A DNA stretch of 64,000 nt from Solen grandis. Its lineage: Eukaryota > Mollusca > Bivalvia > Adapedonta > Solenidae. Positions 48,294-58,712 of the stretch are shown piece by piece; the stretch's first letter is position 1; the number at the start of each line of letters is the position of its first letter. The position numbers and the translations under genes were made by a program. Under the pieces are notes generated by a model, which was given only the letters and a program-made list of their open reading frames with translations, did not search any database and was not told the DNA's origin. Location: positions 23,169,751-23,233,750 of the forward strand of contig CM037783.1 of NCBI GenBank assembly GCA_021229015.1, written 5' to 3'.

Positions 48294-49434
48294 TAGAATG
48301 CAGAGTGCCTCAGGGCAGTTGTCTTGGACCTTGGCTTTATCTTGCATATGCTGGAACTTTATTTGACGTAATTCCACCAACTATATCTGTATATGGATTC
48401 GCTGATGACCATATTGCCAATAAACGTTTTCGACCAACTTCAGTGTCTAACGAACGTTATGCCATTGCAGAGCTTGAACAATGTGCAGTTACTATTAATG
48501 ACTGGATGAACGCGAATAAACTAAAAATGAACACAGCAAAAACAGAGTTCATAATGTTTGGCAGTAAGGTGCAGTTGAATAAATGCTGTACAAGAAAAAT
48601 TGACATTGCCGGTGATAAAATCGAATCTGTTGACACTATAAGACATTTGGGCGCTTACTTAGACGAATCTCTAAAATTCAAAAAACACATTAAAACAAAG
48701 TGTAGAACTGCTATGTTGAATTATTTCCGAGTCAAAAATATTCGTAAATATCTTACCGAAGATGCTACTAAAATTCTACTTCTTTCTTTAGTTATGTCAC
48801 ATCTGGATTACTGCAATGCCATATTGTTTGGAACTGCAGATGCTGACTTATATAAAATGCAACGTATCCAGAATATGTGTGCCAAACTGGTCTTACTACG
48901 TAGAAAATATGAAAGTTCCAAGAAAGCACTATTTGATCTCCACTGGTTACCAATTAAACCGCATACATTTCAAAATTCTTTGTTTTATGTATAACTGCTC
49001 TGTGGGAAATGCTCCATCTTATCTCAGTGAACTTGTAACCAAACAAACTCCAAAAAGAGTGGGATTACGATCCTCAGACACTGTAGAATTGTTATATGTC
49101 ATTCCATTAAACAAACGAAAGACATTTTATGACAGAATTTTTAGTACTGTAGGTCCAAGTTTTTGGGATTAACTTCCATTGACCACCAGACAGTCGAAAT
49201 CCTTGGACGTGTTTAAGAAACAGCTGAAAACCCACTATTTTAAGGACTTTTACAAACTGTTTTAATTGCGGTACATGTTTAAAATATGTTAAAAACAGTT
49301 AATGTCATTTTAGAGATTTAATACTGATATTTTCGTGTGTACTATATGATTTTTTCCTGTTTTTTTTTTTTTTTTATAACGCCTTGAATATGTATTCATC
49401 ATAGAAATAGGCGTTTAACCAAATTAAACAGTTT
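48294..49434 (+). pseudogene. 5'-truncated LINE (CR1/L2-like) RT remnant with 3' hairpin
   Basis: Starts in the RT palm at VPQGSCLGPWLYLAYA, then YGFADDH (catalytic FADD), NDWMNANKLKMNTAKTEF, LGAYLDESLKFKKHI and SHLDYCNAILFG. A one-base frameshift near 48958-48962 moves the frame to FKILCFMYNC...APSYLSEL. A TAA at 49170-49172 interrupts SFWD-LPL, and the C-terminal LDVFKKQLKTHYFKDFYKLF follows. The 3' UTR has an AACGCC...GGCGTT stem (49378-49415), as often seen at CR1/L2-type LINE ends. The endonuclease domain is missing. It belongs to a different family from the satellite-borne fragment. The clade assignment rests on motif style only. Confidence 0.85.
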
Positions 49435-49611
49435 CAGTTTCTTCATTTTCTTCTTCTTTATTGCTACCTTCTTCTCACCCCTTAATTTCAATAGTTATTT
49501 TAAAATATGTGACACTTGTCAACCAAGTACGGTTTGAGCTGAGGTACTTTTAGTATTCATTTGGATTTCCTAGCGATGTCAGAAAACACCCTTTTCATTA
49601 TGATTCTTTGC

Positions 49612-49850
49612 TTGTGTTTAACGTCCCACCGACAGTATTCCAATCCTTCGAGGATTTCGATGCATGTTCTTTACTTACATGTATTATACTATTGATTCTG
49701 ATCAGTTGATATCAACCGTCGCCACGACATTTTCAGTCATATGGCGACATAATTAAGAACCATCGACCTATCGTAATATCCGAATGACACTGCCAGAATT
49801 CGATGCTACGACTGAGAAGGGCTAAGTGCTAGTAAGTGAATCATGCAGAG
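49612..49850 (-). mobile_element. SINE-related copy (GGGACGTTAAAC tail)
   Basis: On the minus strand the 3' end ACTGTCGGTGGGACGTTAAAC matches the tails of the SINEs at 45400 and 63654. The body is more diverged and the tRNA-like head is not clear. Confidence 0.45.
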
Positions 49851-51211
49851 GCCTTCCTAATGATCAGTACATATGAGATGAAATGGTAACACTATTAGCC
49901 ATGGTCATTAAGCATTGTTTTCAGACTCATTACTTACAGTCCTTTTAGCTGGTCAGGCGGGGGAAGTAAATGACGTAGGCAAAGCAAATAAGCAAATAAT
50001 ACACTAAGAACTCATCTGATGTGAAAATGGAGTTACATATTTGGGTCAGGTGGTTTATATTTTACATATATCGTAAAAATGACAAACCATTTGTCGGCAA
50101 TATCTAGTGATACCTATATACATCAAATTTGTTTTTAATGATAGAGGCCATATTTGATATCTCGTTCGCCACTGGACAGTTGTGATTGATGGAAGCTAAA
50201 GACCCAATGATGTATATATACATTCATGAATGAACTATATACAAATATTAAATATTAGTTTCAGCTATATATATGTCACACTCACTTTAATGAAATTGAA
50301 AGTGGCGGCCACTTTTGTTGCCCTGAACATGACCTGCGTGACAAGTTTAAACCAGATCAGCTTGTGAGACATGTCAAAGACATATAAAAAAGAGATGGGA
50401 AACTGCTGTAAAAATTGTTTAGGCACACAGCAGATCATTGAATATTGCAAACTTTAAAAAAAGTAAGGAAGAATCACAGAGGAAAATGTAACCATATTAC
50501 AGAATAATCATTTCTCTACTGCAAGGAATGTTTTCAGTTTATTTTTAAAATTCTTTTAAATTATGATTTAAATTCCACCAGTGTAGCAGAAAAAACAACA
50601 ACATTTTACATGGTTATCGTCATGTATGTACTTTTCTATTTCCTATAAAATAGTTTTATTTCTTAACTTATTTTAATACCTAAGGTATCATTTTGATGGC
50701 AATGCAATGTTCTATTGCAATATATATTTACTTTCACATATCTTCAACAGAAAAAAAACACCTGACATTGCGATAATTGGACACTTTGTTACGTGCTTTT
50801 GTGACATTTAGACTAGTCGCCAATCTTTGTTTAATACGTGTTTGGACTTGTCAGGTTTAGCATAATTCATTCAAGATTTTCAATATTCAATCAAATTATT
50901 TAGTAACATTGATATCGACTTTCTTCGTTTTACACAGTTCAGTGAAATATATTTAATAAACATGACGTGCTTTGCAAAAAGCTGTTTTCAAGAGGGAGAG
51001 AGCGAGAGCGGAAATACATATGAAAATAGGAATCTATGAGGTTAAACAGTTAAGCCTCAGTTATATATCTATAAAACATATCTTAATCACATGCAAACAT
51101 ATAACTACTGCACACATAATGAAAAAAAGTCACAAAATAAGTTTACATTGTTCGATTCTCACCTGTACCTTTGACAGTGGAGTGATTATCTATTTGTTTG
51201 CTTTGGTTTAA
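49851..51211. other. Noncoding DNA, nothing recognised
   Basis: AT-rich. No supported gene or repeat boundary. Confidence 0.45.
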
Positions 51212-51690
51212 AATCCCACATACAGTAGTTCGGTCATTTCAGGATTTTTATTATTTCATTTTTTTAAGTGGACAGGTACACTGCCACACTGCGATATCAC
51301 GCCGTAGACAAGTGGCATGAAACCACACCAAGTCACATTATCTTGAACTACACTAATATATTGAGCGCCAAGCACAAAATATTAAAGGTGTATTTCACAA
51401 TAACAGTTTTTTTTTACTATATAGACAAAGAAGGAAAATCAAAACTAGCGGAAAGAATTTTTTAAACTTTGCATGATTATAGAGATGGAAACAAATTTAT
51501 GGTATAAAAATGGTGATCTCTTTTCTACTGTTTGAGTTATCTGCCCCTGAAAGGGAGTTTTTCTCTTCGCTGGTTTTGATTTTCCTTCTTTGTCTATATA
51601 GTAAAAAACTGTTATTGTGAAATAATTTACAAATTTTGATGACATTGGTTTGTCTCGAACGGGGAACGTACCCATCACCTCCCGGATATG
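51212..51690 (-). mobile_element. SINE split by a foldback element
   Basis: On the minus strand 51212-51390 carries GACTTGGTGTGGTTTCATGC, GCAGTGTGGCAG and a GTGGGATTTTAAAC tail, matching the SINE bodies at 45400 and 63654. The GGCGCTCAATATAT block sits at the edge of the foldback insert (51391-51624). Right of the insert, 51640-51690 on the minus strand resembles the degenerate tRNA-like head (CGGGAGGTGATGGGTACG, GTTCGAGAC). The SINE therefore appears to have been split by the insert. The head assignment is inference. Confidence 0.5.
51391..51624. mobile_element. Foldback (long inverted-repeat) MITE
   Basis: Two arms of ~65 bp, 51391-51457 and 51561-51624, are near-perfect inverted copies (the left arm runs from TATTTCACAATAACAG to AGCGGAAAGAA), separated by ~100 bp. 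TA at each outer edge would fit TA target-site duplication. No ORF. A diverged copy lies at 43556. The superfamily is not determined. Confidence 0.7.
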
Positions 51691-51696
51691 GAACGG

Positions 51697-51796
51697 NNNN
51701 NNNNNNNNNNNNNNNNNNNNNNNNNNNNNNNNNNNNNNNNNNNNNNNNNNNNNNNNNNNNNNNNNNNNNNNNNNNNNNNNNNNNNNNNNNNNNNNN
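51697..51796. other. Assembly gap (100 N)
   Basis: Exactly 100 N; size unknown. It follows the split SINE, suggesting that repeats broke the assembly. Confidence 0.98.
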
Positions 51797-52235
51797 CCAT
51801 ACAATCACAGAACGTAGATTGTCATCTTAAGATACAGCTCAAGTAGGTAAGAGTACATGCTGCATTTTTCTGTGTACTGGAAAGTTATTTCTAAACAGTG
51901 TGTAGGATTGTGAATGTGTAGGAAAATTTCTTCAAAATGAAAACATACACATTTCTGTTGATCTTGAATACTTCTTTATGTAAAAAATGTGATATTCCCT
52001 TTGGAGGTGAAGAGTTTGAGACAACCTTGTTTTGTTTCTATTAATTTGATAATTATCTCTCCATGGATTTTACAAAATGCAGATTTTCCTCAATATAAAA
52101 ATCAAATTATTTATTCATATTAGTCAAAATATTAAAGACTGTTTATGTATGGGCATGCCATAGTAAATTAGATATATATGAACAATTTTCCTTAACCAGA
52201 ACTTTGACTAAAATATGTGTCTCTTGTAATTGCAG
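51797..52235. other. Noncoding DNA, nothing recognised
   Basis: AT-rich, possibly intronic if the candidate exon to the right is real. Confidence 0.4.
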
Positions 52236-52309
52236 GGTCATGAAGGAGGTATGGATGACGGGAACTTTCCTTCCAGCAGCTGAGGTGCTGTCCTGACCTC
52301 TTGTGCCAG
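52236..52309 (+). other. Candidate exon bounded by AG and GT (low confidence)
   Basis: CTCTTGTAATTGCAG precedes and GTTAGTGCAAG follows a 74-nt segment of higher GC than its flanks. All three frames contain a stop, so it could only be untranslated or a terminal exon. Seen: splice-like borders. Not seen: any recognised protein. Confidence 0.2.
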
Positions 52310-52613
52310 GTTAGTGCAAGATACGTTCAATGTATTGCTGCGCTTTTTTCATTACCCGTGGCTGTGTATTCCGTTCTCCATAAGAATGATACTGTCAGAC
52401 AAGATTTTGGCTGGTTCAGGTCACAGCCATTGGTGCTTGGTACTTCACTTCTCATCATCCTGGGTTTGATTCCTGGTCACATAGATAAATGAGAGATTAC
52501 AGTGGTCACCTGTCCAGACACACCTGTCCAGACACATGGGTTTTCTACTGGGTACTCCAGTTTCTTCCCACTATGGCCACAAATATTCTCCACCAGAGCC
52601 ATTAAATGTGATA

Positions 52614-53549
52614 CAGTCAAACCCTGGTTACTCCACCACCTCTCATTCAAATACCCGGCGCCATTCGAAATACTTTGTTGGTCCCCGATCACTCTCCTTC
52701 TTATTTCTATATAAAAATATCTGGGTTATTCAAATTTGTGAGATTCGAATACCTGGCCTCATCCGAAAAAAATTTTGGCCCTTACAAATCAATATGTATG
52801 ATTTTCACACCTCCTTATCCAAAGTCACTGACGAGCATTAATTACCGGCAACATTTTGAAAACAAATAATGGAAAGGTGCGAACGTCAATTAATTACTGA
52901 AATGGGTGGAAACAGCCGCTTACAGTTTACATAAATTGTAAATTGATTGGGTTTGTGCATTTCAATCATAAAGGTGATGATTGTTGTATTTCGGATACGG
53001 TGGTAAAGGAAAAATTTAAACAAGTGAACAAGCAGACCACGATTAAATCATTTTTCGAGACGACGTTGATGTAACGCTGATACATGTAGTTACATGTGGT
53101 TTAGTTAGACATGATGAATGTGCATGTATGCATATATGTAGAAAAAATAAATGTTGGTAAATTAAATATTAATTATCCATTGCTGTTTTCAAGACGGCGT
53201 TCATATTGGGCACATGTAGTTGCTTGTGGTTTAGTGAGACCTGATAAATGTACATGTATGTATGTATCTCTGTTATTGATGTATGCATTGATTATCTATG
53301 TATCGAAATCATTTATGCATAAGAAGATGAGAGTTGTGAAATCAAAATTGATTATCTATAGTCATTTTCATTTAAATTACTTAATCATAACATATTTTAA
53401 AAAGTGTACATTATATGTTCACTGCATGAAAAAAGTGGGTGGAATGGGTTTTTGTCTCAACGATCGACGTGATTTGGGTTATTCGAATACATGCCTTACT
53501 CGAAATAAAATGCTGATCCCAGGGATTTCGAATAGCCGGGGTTCGACTG
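52614..53549. mobile_element. Tigger/pogo-like DNA transposon remnant
   Basis: The left end CAGTCAAACCCTGGTTACTC (preceded by TA) and the right end, reverse complement CAGTCGAACCCCGGCTATTC, form ~20-bp imperfect terminal inverted repeats. Further ATTCGAA words lie just inside both ends. CAGTCGAACC-type ends with TA flanks are typical of Tigger/pogo elements. No transposase is recognisable. An internal ~80-bp segment is duplicated at 53051 and 53186 (TTTTC.AGACG.CGTT, ACATGTAGTT, GTGGTTTAGT.AGAC). Confidence 0.6.
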
Positions 53550-53559
53550 TTATATGGAA

Positions 53560-54022
53560 GTGGTGGTAACTTCTTTCTGATTAATGTAAAAATAAAGTTT
53601 AAACTGAGCCATTGGATCTCATTGTAATTAAGGTGTTATAGTCAGATTTTGTGTACTCATAAACTTCTCTCTCTCTCTGTGAAAAATATAGATTTGAGGT
53701 TAATCAGTCTTGTCTTGAGGTTAGTGCACAGTAATGAGTGACAGTGAATTAAGGAGGGAGATTGAGAGTCACAGGCGTAAAGATGTGGAGGGTAATGTGA
53801 CAGGTTGTAAGAGATCGGATGGCAAAGGACTGATATACCAGGCTACATAGGTCACAGGAACTGACCCATAACTATTGTCCTTGTTCTTGTAAAGACACCT
53901 CACTGTAAAACTCTCATCTTCATCTGACATATGTGAATACATTGTTAAAGGGGCAGCAGATGTAAGGGGGCGTCAGGCCAACTGAGAAGCTGCTGAGGAC
54001 GTTTGAGAGATGAAATTTAATG
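53560..54022. other. Unassigned DNA with a 38-codon ATG frame
   Basis: An ATG frame at 53734-53850 encodes MSDSELRREIESHRRKDVEG and 18 further residues, charged and non-repetitive. Too short to call a gene. No homologue recognised. Confidence 0.2.
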
Positions 54023-54132
54023 TTGGTGTATATTGTGGTTGGTGTATCTTGTGATTGGTATCTCACTGGTTGTTGTATCTTGTGGTTGGTGTCTCACTGT
54101 TTGGTGTATCTTGTGGTTGGTGTCTCTACTTG
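54023..54132. repeat. GTATCTTGTGGTTGGTGTCTC minisatellite, left part
   Basis: About four units of a ~27-33-bp repeat with the core GTATCTTGTGGTTGGTGTC. Same array as 55700-56780, split by the element at 54133. Confidence 0.85.
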
Positions 54133-55699
54133 TTTTTTAGCTCACCTGAGCCAGAGGCTCAAGGTGAGCTATTGTGACCGGTCTTCGTCCGTCGTCCGTC
54201 CGTCCGTCGTCCGTCCGTCCGTCGTCCGTCAACATTTTGCTTCAAACGACATCTCCTCCTTAACCGCTTGGTCAATTTTGATAAAACTTCACAGGAATGT
54301 TCATTATGGGGCCCTTATCCGAAGTTGTTAAAATTATTATGATTGGTCAAAAATCTAGGTCACAGGAGCTAAAAATAGATTTTAAAAATGAAAATTTTAA
54401 AAATCTTCTTCTCCGAAACCTTAAGGCCTAGCCTTTTGATTTTTGGTATGTAGCATGATCTTATGACTCTCTACCAAGATTGTTCAAATTATGGCCCTGG
54501 GGTCAAAATTGACCCCGCCCCAGGGGTCACTTGATTTAACATAGGCTAATATAGAAAAACTTGAAAAAATCTTCTTCTCGAAACCACAAGGCCTAGCCTT
54601 TTGATTTTGGTTGAGCATGTCTTAGATCCTACCAAGATTGTTCAAATATGCCCTGGGGTCAAAATTGGCCCCGCCCCAGGGGTCACGTGATTTAACATAG
54701 GCTAATATAGGAAAAACTTGAAAAATCTTCTTCTCAGAAACCACAAGACCTGGAGCTTAGATATTTGGTGTGCAGCATTGTCTGGTGATCTCTACCAAGT
54801 TTGTTCAAATCATGCCCCTGGGGTCAAAATTGGCCCCGCCCCAGGGGTCACTTGATTTAACATTGCTAATATAGGAAAAACTTGAAAAATCTTCTTCTCA
54901 GAAACCACAAGGCCCGGGGTTTAGATATTTGGTGTGCAGCACTGTCTAGTAGATCACAACCAAATTTGTTAAAATCATGGCCCTGGGGTCAAATTTGGCC
55001 CTGCCCCAGGGTCACTTGATTTAACATAAGCTAATATAGGAAATACTTGAAAAAATCTTCTTCTCAGAAACCACAAGGCCTGGAGTTTAGATATTTGGTA
55101 TGTAGCATGATCTTATGACTCTCTACCAAGATTGTTCAAATTATGACCCTGGGGTCAAAATTTGGCCCCACCCCCAGGGTCACTTGATTTAACATAAGCT
55201 AATATAGGAAATACTTGAAAAAATCTTCTTCTCAGAAACCACAAGGCCTGGAGTTTAGATATTTGGTATGTAGCATGATCTTATGACTCTCTACCAAGAT
55301 TGTTCAAATTATGACCCTGGGGTCAAATTTGGCCCCGCCCCAGGGGTCACATGATTTTACATAGGCTAATATAGAAATAACTTGAAAATTCTTCTTTTTA
55401 GGAAACTAGAAAACACATGGCCTGGCATTTAGATATTTGGTGAAAATATTGGCCCCTCCCCAGGGATCACTTGATTTTACATAGACTTATTTTGGAAAAA
55501 AATCTAGAAAAATTTCTTCTCAAAAACCACAAGGTCTGGAGTTTAGATATTTGGTATGTAACATGGGCTAATAGACCTCTACCCAGTTTGTTCAAATCAT
55601 GACCCTGGGGTCAAAATTGGCTCTGCCCCAGGGGTCACTTGATTTTACATAGCCTAATGATATCAGGTGAGCGATCCAGGGCCATCATGGCCCTCTTGT
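54133..55699 (+). mobile_element. AGCTCACC hairpin-headed element, copy 2 (~165-bp core variant), inside minisatellite
   Basis: Hairpin head AGCTCACCTGAGCC with GGCTCAAGGTGAGCT (54139-54170), then (CGTC)n runs. Core units of ~156-168 bp are marked by CCCTGGGGTCAAA at about 54495, 54651, 54816, 54981, 55147, 55315 and 55603. The right end ATCAGGTGAGCG...GGGCCATCATGG...CTCTTGT matches copies 1 and 3, while the cores are unrelated in sequence. It is inserted cleanly in the GTATCTTGTGGTTGG minisatellite. No protein. Confidence 0.82.
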
Positions 55700-56780
55700 C
55701 TATCTTGTGGTTGGTGAACCTACTTGTTTGTGTATCTTGTGGTTGGTGTCTCTACTTGTTTGTATCTTGTGGTTGGTGAACCTACTTGTTGGTGTATCTT
55801 GTGGTTGGTGTCCTACTTGTTAGTGTATCTTGTGGTTGGTGTCTTGGTTGGTGTATCTTGTGGTTGGTGTCTCTATTGGTTGGTGTATCTTGTGGTTGGT
55901 GTCTCTACTTGTAAGTGTATCTTGTGGTTGGTGTCTCTACTTGTAAGTGTATCTTGTGGTTGGTGTCTCTATTGGTTGGTGTATCTTGTGGTTGGTCTCT
56001 GTTGGTGTATCTTGTGGTTGGTCTCTATTGGTGAATCTTGTGGTTAGTCTCTGTTGGTGTATCTTGTGGTTAGTCTCTGTTGGTGTATCTTGTGGTTGGT
56101 CTCTCTTGGTGAATCTTGTGGTTAGTCTCTGTTGGTGTATTTTGTGGTTGGTCTCTGTTGGTGTATCTTGTGGTTGGTCTCTATTGGTGAATCTTGTGGT
56201 TAGTCTCTGTTGGTGTATCTTGTGGTTAGTCTCTGTTGGTGTATCTTGTGGTTAGTCTCTGTTGGTGTATCTTGTGGTTAGTCTCTGTTGGTGTATCTTG
56301 TGGTTAGTCTCTGTTGGTGTGTATCTTGTGGTTAGTCTCTGTTGGTGTATCTTGTGGTTGGTCTCTGTTGGTTGGTGTATCTTGTGGTTGGTCTCTGTTG
56401 GTTGGTGTATCTGGTGGTTAGTCTCTGTTGGTGTATCTTGTGGTTGGTCTCTGTTGGTGTATCTTGTGGTTAGTCTCTGTTGGTGTATCTTGTGGTTGGT
56501 CTCTGTTGGTTGGTGTATCTTGTGGTTAGTCTCTGTTGGTGTATCTTGTGGTTGGTCTCTGTTGATGTATCTTGTGGTTGGTCTCTGTTGGTGTATCTTG
56601 TGGTTGGTCTCTGTTGGTGTATCTTGTGGTTGGTCTCTGTTGGTGTATCTTGTGGTTAGTCTCTGTTGGTGTATCTTGTGGTTGGTCTCTGTTGGTGTAT
56701 CTTGTGGTTGGTCTCTGTTGGTGTATCTTGTGGTTGGTCTCTGTTGGTTGGTGTATCTTGTGGTTGATGTATATTGTAGC
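55700..56780. repeat. ~26-bp minisatellite array (GTATCTTGTGGTTGGTCTCT)
   Basis: Roughly forty units, mostly 26 bp (core TCTTGTGGTTGGTCTCTGTT), with longer ~30-32-bp variants at the left. All apparent reading frames on both strands (VSCGWSLL..., TNHKIHQQ...) are repeat translations and not genes. Confidence 0.95.
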
Positions 56781-58545
56781 TTCATTACCAAGAGAGCATA
56801 GTGTTTGTATTTTCCAGCCAAATTATGTTTCACAAACTTGTCCTTTATTTTTATGCTCCTTGATCAATAGAACGTGGCAGATCGCTTTTGGTCTGTCTGT
56901 CACAAAACTTCAACCTACAGCCACCAAACTTCCCCCCTCCCCCATCCAAAGGGGCATGGCGTTCATTTGAAAGTAGTGCTTGTTTTAAACACATCCATAT
57001 TCTTGTCATCAATCTCTAGCTAGCAAGACTTAAATAAAATGTTAGGAGAAGCCCCACACACAAATGATCAACATGTTTCAGTTTAATGATTTTCTGCAGG
57101 ATAATGACACTTACTTATTTGTGTACTTTAATCCAAATTATTTCCTAGAAACCTCAGTCTGGAATTTAATAAAACTAAATGGGAAGCTTCATTTTTAAGA
57201 AGAGATCTGTATATTATCAACATGTTCCAGTGGAGTTATAGCCCTTAGTTGTTGACGTAATGGCAGAAATTTAACTAAACATTATATAGTTAGTTTTGCT
57301 TTCAAGGGAAGATGCATGTACAAGTATGTTCTGGTCATTTGAATATGGTTGTTGTTGTTGTTGTTTTTGGTTGCTAGGCTGGTTCAGCATCACAAGTTGA
57401 AATTCAGTGACCTTGACACTTTCTGATAATTAAAAATATTACGTAAATTATGATAATTGACATTCTGTGAATCTTGGTTCATTTTTAGGTAATCAAATGC
57501 TGGCTCAGCTGAAGTTCCTTTTGACACAAACTGAATAACATGTAAATTTAAATTAGTATAATGGGCAATTGTGAAGTGCAAAATGCAGACAAGCTGAAAT
57601 GCCAAATGTGCAGGACTTGCCTTTATAGCTTAGAAGTCAATTTGGTGGATATTTTAGGATAATAGGAAACCTTGTTGACTACATCATGTAACTCTACAGG
57701 CTCAAGGCTCTTTACCGTATAGGAGAGAATCTTTTGATCCTTTGATTTCTAAACTATCTAAGTTCTGTGAAGTTTTTCTTAAAATGCATGTCAAGAATGG
57801 TGAAGATCTATTTATAAAAAGATCATGGTAATTGTATTCCACACCTATATAGAACCAGTTTATAATTAAATGATAGGAAATGAAAGGTTTTTAACATTTA
57901 TTGGTATAAACATTGTATAAATATAATTAAGATGCTATGGTAACAGTTGCTATGGTAATGAACAGTGATGTCTTCTGGTAGTACATCTACTTATTTCTGT
58001 CGGTGGTTATAATTGATTGTCAGAATGTCATTGACTTACAAATGGAGATTATCAGTTGGAGACATGCTGAAATATACTGTGAAGAACCTGCAGACATTAT
58101 ACACAACTGTAGATAAGTAAATCATTTTTCATGGTAAAATTAGAGAACAATTTTGACATTAATGCTGTTTTTAAGTACAAAAAATGTAAGAACGTCCCTG
58201 CTTTGGCCTGAATATACACTGGAATAAACTGTCATATTTTCCCTGTGAGAGAATTTGATGATTATGATGATGATTGTTCAAAGATATGATCGAATCTCAA
58301 ATTTTGTGGGGGGGAAAAAAAGAGATTACTGCATATCAGTGATAGGTAGATGCTCCCTTTAAGTGTTACCACTCTAGTTTATTGGGTTATGACAAGTTGT
58401 TATCTTTGATACAATCAGCACGGCCATGAACAGGCTTTGGGGTTTTTCTTGGCGAGAGGAGGAAAACGAAGTGTCAGATTATCAGTGTAGTGGCAGGACA
58501 GTGTGGTCACCCGGGATATCACAGTGAGGTGGATGTTAGAAGTCT
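56781..58545. other. Noncoding DNA, nothing recognised
   Basis: A short (GTT)n run lies near 57348-57366. The segment near 56880-56910 (GTCTGTCTGTCACAAAAC) may be a scrap of a hairpin-headed element. No gene. Confidence 0.45.
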
Positions 58546-58548
58546 GGT

Positions 58549-58712
58549 ATATCAAAAGTGTGGGATATTGGGATATCAAGAGAGTTGGATATTGGTATAT
58601 CAAAGTGTGGGATATTGGGATATCAAGAGAGTTGGATATTGGTATATCGAAAGTGTGGGATATTGGGATATCAAGAGAGTTGGATATTGGTATATCAAGA
58701 GATGAGGGTATT
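58549..58712. repeat. 48-bp tandem repeat, about 3.3 copies
   Basis: Units of 47-48 bp with GTGTGGGATATTGGGATATC and AAGAGAGTTGGATATTG, almost identical to one another, so a young local duplication. Confidence 0.9.

Noticed and set aside
53111..53569. 152-codon frame inside the Tigger/pogo-like element
   Set aside because: No transposase motif, it spans the internal duplication and the right inverted end, and has skewed residue use.
55724..56970. Frames up to 193 codons on both strands in the 26-bp minisatellite
   Set aside because: 26 is not a multiple of 3 but the unit lacks stops in several frames, so both strands appear open. Pure repeat translation.
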